From Bacteroidales bacterium M8 (GTDB lineage: Bacteria > Bacteroidota > Bacteroidia > Bacteroidales > Muribaculaceae), in the NCBI GenBank assembly GCA_001689495.1, contig LUJS01000042.1, positions 1-8,300 on the forward strand: DNA of 8,300 bases. The letters are read 5' to 3'. Below the pieces are notes generated by a model. It made no database searches and was not told where the DNA came from. It saw only the letters and a list, made by a program, of their open reading frames with translations. This document shows positions 1-5,374 of this stretch, piece after piece (the stretch's first letter is position 1; every line of letters starts with the position of its first letter). The translations under genes were made by a program, and so were the position numbers.

Positions 1-37
1 TTGCCCAAAACGTTTAGGACAATATTGCTTTTTTCTG

Positions 38-45
38 CAAAATTA
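38..45 (-). promoter_or_regulatory. Leftward -7 promoter element, divergent from bioB
   Basis: On the minus strand 45 to 38 reads TAATTTTG, identical to the bioB box. It would drive a gene to the left of the window. A TTTG lies upstream (complement of 61-64), but only 15 nt away instead of about 20. Confidence 0.4.
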
Positions 46-101
46 CCCCCGCGGCGATGCCAAAAAGGTGCGATAATGCCGATTGATAGCAAAAAAATGA
101 C

Positions 102-109
102 TAATTTTG
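102..109 (+). promoter_or_regulatory. Bacteroidota -7 promoter element for bioB
   Basis: TAATTTTG matches the Bacteroidota -7 consensus TAnnTTTG exactly and lies in an AT-rich stretch 7 nt before the bioB ATG. Transcription would start about 113-117, giving an almost leaderless mRNA. No good -33 TTTG is found at the usual 19-21 nt spacing; the nearest is ATTG at 82-85 (16 nt). Confidence 0.6.
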
Positions 110-116
110 CACCCCT

Positions 117-1106
117 ATGAAAGAGACTGTCAGAGTACTGAAGGAAAAGGTGCTTGCCGGGGGCGAGCTCACCGCCGCCGAGGCCTTTTCGCTTGCCGCC
201 GCCGAGGGGAGTGATGAACTCTACGAGGCCGCCGCAGAGGTGACACGCCGCTTCCACTCCAAGCGGTTCGACTCATGCTCGATCATCAGCGCCCGCTCGG
301 GCCGCTGCGGCGAGGATTGCAAATGGTGCGCGCAGGCCGCCTGCTATGACACCGGCGCGCGCGAGTATCCCCTCGTCGACCGCGACGTCTGTCTGGAGTC
401 GGGGAGATACAACGACTCGCGTGGCATAGGCCGATTCTCGCTGGTCACCAGTGGCCGCAAGGTCGGCGGGGCCGCGCTCGACACCCTCTGCTCGTACTAT
501 CGCGATCTGGCCGCCCGGTGTCCCGGCATGGGGCTGTGTGCCTCGATGGGCCTGATGGACCGCAAGGGGCTCGAACGGCTCAGGGAGGCCGGCGTCGAGC
601 GCTATCACTGCAACATGGAGTCGGCGCCGTCGCACTTTGCAACGCTCTGCTCCACCCACACGCAGGCCGACAAGCTCGCCACCATCCGCGCCGCACGCGA
701 GGCCGGACTCGAAATCTGCTCGGGGGGCATCATCGGCATGGGCGAGACCCTCGGTCAGCGCATCGAGTTCGCCCTGTTCCTGCGCGACGAGGTCAAGCCC
801 GTCAGCATACCCCTCAATGTGCTGCATCCCATCCCCGGCACCCCGCTCGAGGGGATGGCGCCCCTGACCGACGACGAGATTCTCACCACCGTGGCCATCT
901 TCCGACTGATACATCCCCGCGCCGTGCTCCGTTTTGCCGGAGGGCGCGACCGCATATCGCCCGAGGCCCAGCGCCGCGCGCTGGCCATAGGCATCAACGG
1001 CGCCATCATGGGCGACCTGCTCACCACCATCGGTGCCCGGATAGACGACGACATACGCATGGTGGGCGAGTGCGGATATGAGTTCGGAGGACGCCGCGAT
1101 GACTGA
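117..1106 (+). CDS. bioB: Biotin synthase, radical SAM (Type II-like auxiliary cluster)
   Basis: Predicted to insert sulfur into dethiobiotin to form biotin, a cytoplasmic radical SAM reaction and the last step of the pathway. The 329-residue protein has the SAM-cluster motif CxxxCxxC at C64, C68 and C71 (RCGEDCKWCAQ), then the CSGGIIGMGET segment (C201) and LRFAGGR (R272), all typical of BioB. Of the E. coli [2Fe-2S] ligands C97, C128, C188 and R260, I align S108, C141, C201 and R272, so the first cysteine is missing. A cysteine (C165, YHCNME) sits next to the active-site Asn where E. coli has His. This fits the Type II BioB described for obligate anaerobes. The ATG at 117 gives the usual short N-terminus and lies 7 nt after a -7 promoter box. 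The gene overlaps the downstream thiF-like gene by 8 nt. No other bio gene is in the window. Family call is firm; the cluster type is inference. Confidence 0.95.
   Translation: MKETVRVLKEKVLAGGELTAAEAFSLAAAEGSDELYEAAAEVTRRFHSKRFDSCSIISARSGRCGEDCKWCAQAACYDTGAREYPLVDRDVCLESGRYNDSRGIGRFSLVTSGRKVGGAALDTLCSYYRDLAARCPGMGLCASMGLMDRKGLERLREAGVERYHCNMESAPSHFATLCSTHTQADKLATIRAAREAGLEICSGGIIGMGETLGQRIEFALFLRDEVKPVSIPLNVLHPIPGTPLEGMAPLTDDEILTTVAIFRLIHPRAVLRFAGGRDRISPEAQRRALAIGINGAIMGDLLTTIGARIDDDIRMVGECGYEFGGRRDD
1086..1090 (+). promoter_or_regulatory. Shine-Dalgarno sequence deciding the thiF-like start
   Basis: GGAGG lies inside the 3' end of bioB with an 8-nt spacer to the ATG at 1099. Most other starts in this window lack such a motif, so this one supports 1099 over 1078 and suggests translational coupling to bioB through the ATGACTGA overlap. 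Confidence 0.6.
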
Positions 1107-1803
1107 CGTCGTCAGATACAAGGGGCACCTGTCACTGCCCGAGGTCGGCCCGTCGGGCCAGCAACGCCTCGCCGCGACCCGCGTGCTCGTGGTGGGTGCC
1201 GGAGGTCTCGGGTCGCCCGTGGCCCTCTATCTCGGCGCCGCCGGGGTCGGCACCCTCGGGATAGCCGATGCCGACACGGTGAGCCTGAGCAACCTGCAAC
1301 GCCAGATCATGCACGGCACCGCCGACATCGGTACCTCGAAGGCCGAGTCGGCCAAGAGGGCCGTGACGCGGATAAATCCCGGGGTCGACGTCCGCCTGCA
1401 CAAGCAGTATCTGACCCCCGCCGACGCCCGCGACATCATCGGCGGCTATGACATCGTCATGGACTGCACCGACAACATGGCCGCGCGCCTCGTCATCGAC
1501 GACACCTGCCGCGCCCTCGGCAAGCCGTATGTCCATGGCGCCGTCAGGAGGTTTGGCGGTCAGATATTCACCCACGTTCCCGGCTCGCCGGGATACAGGG
1601 ACATATTCGCTCCCGACCCCGACGCACCCGTCGACGAACTGCCCTGCGCCGTCGACGGCGTGCTCAACACCGTGGTCGGCGTCATCGGCACCCTTCAGGC
1701 CACCGAGGCCGTCAAGTGGGCCACCGGCGCGGGCGACCTGCTGACCGGCAGGCTGCTGACGTTCGATGCCCTGACAATGAAGTTTGAAGAATTTAAATTT
1801 TGA
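1099..1803 (+). CDS. ThiF/MoeB/HesA-family E1-like adenylyltransferase
   Basis: Proteins of this family adenylate the C-terminal glycine of small ubiquitin-like sulfur carriers (ThiS, MoaD) so that sulfur can be loaded. From the ATG at 1099 the protein is 234 residues. It has a Rossmann nucleotide loop GAGGLG (33-38), D57, the SLSNLQRQ motif with R68, K81, DCTDN (122-126) and C183 in PCAVDGV, at the place of the MoeB/ThiF cysteine. Several canonical parts are absent. RYxRQ near the N-terminus reads RYKGH (6-10), so the MoeB Arg14 finger position is Gly9. The first zinc pair CYRC reads GYRD (165-168), and the C-terminal CxxC is missing because the protein stops at FEEFKF. I chose 1099 over an upstream in-frame ATG at 1078 because GGAGG lies 8 nt before it and homology begins there. 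It overlaps bioB. ThiF versus MoeB cannot be decided from sequence; no thiS, thiG or moaD is nearby. Confidence 0.88.
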   Translation: MTDVVRYKGHLSLPEVGPSGQQRLAATRVLVVGAGGLGSPVALYLGAAGVGTLGIADADTVSLSNLQRQIMHGTADIGTSKAESAKRAVTRINPGVDVRLHKQYLTPADARDIIGGYDIVMDCTDNMAARLVIDDTCRALGKPYVHGAVRRFGGQIFTHVPGSPGYRDIFAPDPDAPVDELPCAVDGVLNTVVGVIGTLQATEAVKWATGAGDLLTGRLLTFDALTMKFEEFKF

Positions 1804-1815
1804 TGCAATATCCTC

Positions 1816-2364
1816 ATGTCCAATAACTCTCCCTGCGGGGTGGCCGTCTACTGCGCGTCGTCGAGCCGTGTCCCCGCCATATATCTCGAGACCGCGACCC
1901 GCATGGGCACGCTGCTGGCCCGCCATGGCCTGACGCTGGTGTGCGGCGGCGGATACCGCGGACTGATGGGCGCCGCCATCGACGGCGCCGGGGCCGCGGG
2001 CGGCAAGACCGTGGGCGTGCTGCCTCAGTTCATGATAGAGCGCGGCTGGGCCCACCCCGACCTCACCGAAGTCATATCCACCCCCACCATGCATGTGCGC
2101 AAGGAGACCATGGCCTCGATGAGCCGTGCCGCCGTGGCGCTGGCCGGTGGCATCGGCACCCTCGATGAGCTGTGCGAGATCATGACGTGGCACCAGCTCG
2201 GGCTGTTTGCCGGGCCTGTGATCATCGTCAACACCGATGGGTTCTATGACCCGCTGATAGAGATGTTCGGCCGCATGCAGAGCCAACAGTTCATGCGCGG
2301 CGGCGTGATACCCGCCGTGGTCGTGTCAACACCCGAAGAGGCGATAGACGTAATCCTGAGATGA
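1816..2364 (+). CDS. LOG-family protein (TIGR00730), nucleoside-5'-monophosphate phosphoribohydrolase
   Basis: LOG-family enzymes release a base from nucleoside 5'-monophosphates (cytokinin ribotides in plants, AMP in tested bacterial members). The 182-residue length is typical. The Rossmann-like start CGVAVYCASS (7-16), CGGGYRGLMGA (43-53), MHVRKETM (92-99, with R95 and K96) and GGIGTLDE (111-118, with E118) mark the family. The signature PGGxGTxxE reads AGGIGTLDE here, so the leading Pro is Ala110; the glycines, Thr115 and catalytic Glu118 remain. The gene starts 12 nt after the thiF-like stop, with no clear ribosome binding site, and its TGA overlaps the next ATG by 4 nt (ATGA), so it is probably cotranscribed and coupled to DUF4271. 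The physiological substrate in Bacteroidota is not known to me. Confidence 0.93.
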   Translation: MSNNSPCGVAVYCASSSRVPAIYLETATRMGTLLARHGLTLVCGGGYRGLMGAAIDGAGAAGGKTVGVLPQFMIERGWAHPDLTEVISTPTMHVRKETMASMSRAAVALAGGIGTLDELCEIMTWHQLGLFAGPVIIVNTDGFYDPLIEMFGRMQSQQFMRGGVIPAVVVSTPEEAIDVILR

Positions 2365-3191
2365 ACACCCTGACCGATTCGATATTCACCCCCATGTCGT
2401 GGCAGACACCCGTTTGCCGCGAGTCTGACGGCCCCGCCACGGCGGCCGAGCAAAAGCTGTTCACCGTCGGCAGGATTCCCTATCTCGACGGCCTGCAGCC
2501 CCGCGAACGCACCACGTTGCCCGGCTATGACTCGGGCGTGCTCTGCCTGCTGATAGGGCTGTTCCTGCTGCTCAGCTACAACTTCCGCCACTACTCGACG
2601 TTTCTCAAGAACTTCCTCACCGACCTCGTCAGCGTGCGCCGCCGCGAGGGCACGTTCGAGGTGCGCACCTTCTCGGAGACCGGCGTGCTGATGTCGATAG
2701 TGCTGGTGGCCTGTCTCAGCGAGGGCATCATCGTCAACGCCCAGCTCACCCGCACCGGCATGGTGGGGTCGTGGCCGGGAGTGTTCTTTGTCGTCGGCGG
2801 CGTCACGCTCGTAGCCGTGCTCTATTACCTCTGGCAGCTCGCGGCATACGCCACCGTGGGCTATGTCTTTGCCGACAAGGTCTCGGCCCGGTTGTGGATG
2901 AAGGGATTCAACGCCTCGCAGGCCCTGCTGGCGTTCATGCTTTTCATCCCCGCGCTGGTGGTGCTTTTCAATCCCGGTGCGGCGCCGACGGTGGTCGCAT
3001 TGTCCGTTTTTTCCTATTTTTTGGCCCGTCTGCTGTTTATATGCAAAGGTTTTAGACTTTTTTACGACAATTTTAGCTCGTTGATTTATTTTATTTTGTA
3101 CCTTTGCACCCTTGAAATTGTACCTCTTGTTGTATTGTATCGTGCAGCCGGGGCAATAAGTTCCATTCTGTCACATACATTCAGCATCTAA
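2361..3191 (+). CDS. DUF4271 multi-pass membrane protein
   Basis: An integral membrane protein of unknown function, of the DUF4271 family found in Bacteroidota. The 276 residues have a soluble N-terminus of about 55 residues and then about six hydrophobic segments, near 58-75, 108-126, 138-162, 186-204, 210-228 and 238-262. The C-terminal part with FRLFYDNFSSLIYF and YLCTLEIVPL is what I recognise as the family signature. There is no signal peptide or catalytic motif. It overlaps the LOG gene by 4 nt and is followed by the HemD-like gene after 28 nt, an adjacency I recall from many Bacteroidota. Base use is odd: from codon 214 (3000) to the end, only 25 of 63 codons end in G or C, whereas the earlier part is strongly GC-ending. 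A -7 promoter box falls in that AT-rich part. Family assignment is fairly sure; function is unknown. Confidence 0.88.
   Translation: MNTLTDSIFTPMSWQTPVCRESDGPATAAEQKLFTVGRIPYLDGLQPRERTTLPGYDSGVLCLLIGLFLLLSYNFRHYSTFLKNFLTDLVSVRRREGTFEVRTFSETGVLMSIVLVACLSEGIIVNAQLTRTGMVGSWPGVFFVVGGVTLVAVLYYLWQLAAYATVGYVFADKVSARLWMKGFNASQALLAFMLFIPALVVLFNPGAAPTVVALSVFSYFLARLLFICKGFRLFYDNFSSLIYFILYLCTLEIVPLVVLYRAAGAISSILSHTFSI
3099..3106 (+). promoter_or_regulatory. -7 promoter element for hemD, inside the DUF4271 gene
   Basis: TACCTTTG followed by CACC matches TAnnTTTG exactly and sits in an AT-rich run. It encodes part of the conserved YLCT motif of DUF4271. A start near 3111-3113 would leave a leader of about 108 nt before the hemD GTG. 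The -33 element is weak: TTAG at 3073-3076, spacing 22. Confidence 0.5.
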
Positions 3192-3219
3192 CAACACCTA
3201 TCAAATAGAATTTAGCGAC

Positions 3220-3972
3220 GTGAAAGTGAAGAAAATTCTGGTATCTCAGCCGAAGCCCGAATCCGGAAAATCTCCCTACTATGATATAGCCGAAAAGCAT
3301 GGCGTAGAAGTTGTACTCAGACCTTTCATCAAGGTCGAGGGTCTCTCTGCAAAGGAATTCCGCCAGTCCAAGATCAACATCTCCGACTTCACCGCCATCA
3401 TCTTCACCGCACGCACCGCGATAGACCATTTCTTCCGCCTCTGCGAGGAGATGCGCATCACCATCCCCGACACGATGAAATATTTCTGCACCTCCGAGGC
3501 CATCGCCCTCTACCTGCAGAAGTATATCGTATATCGCAAGCGCAAGATCTTCCACGGCTCGACAGGCAAGCTCGACGCACTGCTCCCCGCGCTCATCAAG
3601 CACAAGAAGGAGAAGTTCCTCTGGGTCGTGTCTGACGTGCACAAGGAGGACTCGGGCCTGCTCGACAAGAACGGCATCTCGTACACCAAGGCCGTCATGT
3701 ACCGCACCGTCAGCAACGACTTCGGTCCCGACGAGCCCTTCGACTATGACATGCTGGTGTTCTTCAGCCCCTCGGGCATCGACTCGCTGCTCAAGAACTT
3801 CCCCGACTTCAAGCAGGGCGACATCAAGATTGCCTGCTTCGGCCCCTCGACCTGTCAGGCGGCCCTAAAGGCCGGCCTGCGTCTCGACATCGAGGCCCCC
3901 ACGCCCCAGAATCCGTCGATGACGGGCGCTCTCGACGCATATCTGCCCCCCAAGGAGGAGAACGCCGACTGA
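3220..3972 (+). CDS. hemD: HemD-like protein (annotated uroporphyrinogen-III synthase)
   Basis: HemD cyclises hydroxymethylbilane to uroporphyrinogen III, the branch point of heme and corrinoid synthesis. The 250-residue protein matches the form typical of Bacteroidota: start VKKILVSQPKP, FTARTAIDHFF (about 62-72), MKYFCTSEAIALYLQ, SDVHKEDSGLL, then FFSPSGIDSLL and IACFGPSTCQAALKAG in the second lobe, consistent with a two-domain HemD fold. The start is GTG at 3220; an in-frame stop at 3205-3207 leaves no ATG option. It probably has its own promoter within the upstream DUF4271 gene (box at 3099-3106) and ends 31 nt before a strong terminator. No other tetrapyrrole gene is nearby. HemD sequences are poorly conserved, and several gut Bacteroidales lack most of the heme pathway, so the enzymatic role is less certain than the family. 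Confidence 0.85.
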   Translation: MKVKKILVSQPKPESGKSPYYDIAEKHGVEVVLRPFIKVEGLSAKEFRQSKINISDFTAIIFTARTAIDHFFRLCEEMRITIPDTMKYFCTSEAIALYLQKYIVYRKRKIFHGSTGKLDALLPALIKHKKEKFLWVVSDVHKEDSGLLDKNGISYTKAVMYRTVSNDFGPDEPFDYDMLVFFSPSGIDSLLKNFPDFKQGDIKIACFGPSTCQAALKAGLRLDIEAPTPQNPSMTGALDAYLPPKEENAD

Positions 3973-4003
3973 TTCTCGACCCCCGATATTCCATAAAGAT
4001 AAA

Positions 4004-4052
4004 AGACAGGGCTGATAAGGCGTTTCTGCCCTATCGGCCCTGTCTGTTTTTT
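4004..4052 (+). terminator. Rho-independent terminator after hemD
   Basis: A nine-base arm AGACAGGGC (4004-4012) pairs perfectly with GCCCTGTCT (4037-4045). Inside it, 4013-4021 pairs with 4028-4036, with one G-T wobble and one A-C mismatch, closing a 6-base loop (4022-4027). A run of six T follows at 4047-4052. It lies 31 nt after the hemD stop and ends 14 nt before the rnpA ATG. A weaker leftward function is possible because of the A-run at 4001-4004. Confidence 0.88.
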
Positions 4053-4066
4053 CATTCACCGCATCA

Positions 4067-4471
4067 ATGAAAGGTCTCAGGCTATATAAAGTTGAGAAGC
4101 TCTGCAGCGAGGTCGCTATAGGGCAGTTGTTCGACCGCTCTTGTCCGGGCAACGAGTCGTCTCTGGCCTATCCGCTGCGCGTGGCATGGCGCGAGAATCC
4201 CGGTCGCCGCGGCCCCGCCTGCTCGCAGTTTCTGATTTCGGTGCCCAAGAAGCGCATACGCCACGCCGTAGACCGCGTGACCGTGCGCCGCCGCGTGCGC
4301 GAGGCATACAGGCTCAACCGCGACCTGCTGCCCGAGGGGACCAAGATGGACATCGCCTTCATCTATGTGGCATCCGAGGTGCTGCCGTCGTCGAGGATCG
4401 TTCCCGCCATGCGCAGGCTGCTCGCGCGCATCAGGCCCGCTGACAAGGCTACGGAGGGCGAGGAATGCTGA
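4067..4471 (+). CDS. rnpA: Ribonuclease P protein component
   Basis: The protein cofactor of RNase P helps the catalytic RNA bind the 5' leader of pre-tRNA. The 134 residues are a normal length and are basic. LCSEVAIGQLF near the N-terminus, RVAW, FLISVPKKRIRHAVDR (about 55-70) and VRRRVREAYRLNR (about 73-85) follow the family order. The RNR motif (E. coli RNRIKRLTRE) reads RVTVRRRVRE at 70-79, so the Asn and the second Arg of the core are replaced by Val and Thr while the flanking basic residues are kept. The start lies only 14 nt after the T-tract of an intrinsic terminator. The gene overlaps yidD by 7 nt (ATGCTGA), the usual rnpA-yidD pairing, but rpmH and yidC are absent; the hemD-rnpA-yidD-tatD order is one I associate with Bacteroidales. 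Confidence 0.93.
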   Translation: MKGLRLYKVEKLCSEVAIGQLFDRSCPGNESSLAYPLRVAWRENPGRRGPACSQFLISVPKKRIRHAVDRVTVRRRVREAYRLNRDLLPEGTKMDIAFIYVASEVLPSSRIVPAMRRLLARIRPADKATEGEEC

Positions 4472-4677
4472 GACGCCTTTTCATATTGCCCATACGCTTT
4501 TATCGCGCCGCCATCTCGCCGATGTTTCCGCCGGTGTGCCGCTTCACGCCCACATGCAGCCAGTATGTCATCGAGGCCATAATGCGCCACGGTGTCGTCA
4601 GGGGCTCGTGGCTGGCGCTGAGGCGCATAGCACGCTGCCATCCGTGGGGTGGGTCGGGCTATGACCCCGTGCCATAG
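4465..4677 (+). CDS. yidD: Membrane protein insertion efficiency factor YidD
   Basis: A small, basic, membrane-associated protein that aids YidC/Sec-dependent insertion of inner-membrane proteins. The 70 residues contain the whole family pattern: FYRAAISP (12-19), CRFTPTCSQY (25-34, with C25 and C31), the G-x-x-x-G-rich helix GVVRGSWLALRRIARC (43-58, with C58) and a terminal GYDPVP. The N-terminal segment LRRLFILPIRFYR is amphipathic and probably lies on the membrane. The ATG overlaps the rnpA stop by 7 nt, and the gene ends one base before the tandem ATG of tatD, so translation is probably coupled along the three genes. Confidence 0.96.
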   Translation: MLRRLFILPIRFYRAAISPMFPPVCRFTPTCSQYVIEAIMRHGVVRGSWLALRRIARCHPWGGSGYDPVP

Positions 4678-4678
4678 G

Positions 4679-5374
4679 ATGATGTTCGACACCCATACAC
4701 ACACTCTGCGGCCCGGCGCGGTGGTCAACATCGACCCGTCGGCCACGCCGCTGTCGGCCCTGCGCATCGAGGCTCCCTATTTCTATTCGGTCGGCATACA
4801 CCCGTGGAACGCCGGGGTGGTGCGCCCCTCCGACATACGCACCCTGCGCCGTCTGGCGCGCAACGAGAGGGTGCTGGCCATAGGCGAGACCGGGCTCGAC
4901 TCGGTGCACATTGGATATGAGTGGGTAGAGGTGCCGGGCCGCAAGGAGCCCGAGATACGCCAGACGGTGCCCTCGGCCCAAAAGCAGATGGAGCTGCTGA
5001 GGCTGCACGTAGAGCTGAGCGAGGAGCTGTGCAAGCCCCTGATACTGCATGTGGTGAAACGCTATCCCGAGATAATGAATCTGAGGCGCGTGCTGCGCCC
5101 CTCGCAGCCGTGGATCATTCACGGCTATCGCGGCAAGCCCGGGCTGGCGCGCGACCTGCTCAGGCTGGGGTTCTATCTCAGCTATGGCGAGAAATTCAAT
5201 CCGGCGTCCGTCGCCGTTACTCCCCCTGACAGGCTGCTGTTCGAGACCGACGAGTCAGGGCTGACCGTCGGCGAGATCGCCGCCCTCGCCGGTGCCGGGC
5301 CCGGTTCGCAGTGCATTGCGGACAAGGCCCGCGAGCTTGGTCCGCTTGATTGGGGAGCCCCTGAAAATCATTGA
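4679..5374 (+). CDS. TatD-family metal-dependent hydrolase
   Basis: TatD-family proteins are cytoplasmic TIM-barrel hydrolases, several with 3'-5' DNase activity, using a dinuclear metal site. All expected ligands are visible in this 231-residue protein: HxH at H6 and H8 (FDTHTHT), E70 (AIGETGLD), H124 (LILHVVK), H148 (WIIHGYRG) and D191 (FETDES). VGIHPW at 38-43 is also typical. It belongs to the short Bacteroidota form rather than the roughly 260-residue E. coli form. Start: tandem ATG codons at 4679 and 4682 right after yidD; a longer start at 4649 would add ten residues that do not resemble the family. The last 40 or so residues after D191 lie antisense to the 3' end of queG, and the final stretch (GPLDWGAPENH) does not look like family sequence. 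Substrate is unknown. Confidence 0.9.
   Translation: MMFDTHTHTLRPGAVVNIDPSATPLSALRIEAPYFYSVGIHPWNAGVVRPSDIRTLRRLARNERVLAIGETGLDSVHIGYEWVEVPGRKEPEIRQTVPSAQKQMELLRLHVELSEELCKPLILHVVKRYPEIMNLRRVLRPSQPWIIHGYRGKPGLARDLLRLGFYLSYGEKFNPASVAVTPPDRLLFETDESGLTVGEIAALAGAGPGSQCIADKARELGPLDWGAPENH

Larger units (their letters stand above)
36..111. repeat. 10-bp perfect inverted repeat framing the intergenic promoter region
   Basis: TGCAAAATTA at 36-45 and its exact complement TAATTTTGCA at 102-111 are 56 bp apart. Each arm contains a -7 box, so the repeat can be explained by two opposed promoters of the same type, or by a shared regulator site. Confidence 0.6.

Noticed and set aside
171..206. Direct repeat GCCGCCGAGG within bioB
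   Set aside because: It encodes similar Ala-Ala-Glu stretches with the preferred codons; no sign of a mobile or regulatory repeat.
273..1121. A 282-codon minus-strand open frame antisense to bioB
   Set aside because: It is the GC-driven shadow of a confidently identified gene; its product resembles no family.
1132..2286. A 384-codon open frame on the minus strand antisense to the thiF-like and LOG genes
   Set aside because: It spans two recognised genes on the other strand, its protein is low-complexity His/Gly/Ala-rich, and long antisense frames are expected at this GC content.
4649..4678. An earlier ATG for tatD inside yidD
   Set aside because: It adds ten residues before the family start FDTHTH; the tandem ATG right after the yidD stop is a better fit.
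5295..5304. A 10-bp GC palindrome CCGGGCCCGG considered as a terminator between tatD and queG
   Set aside because: It has no loop and no T-tract on either strand, and it lies inside both coding sequences.
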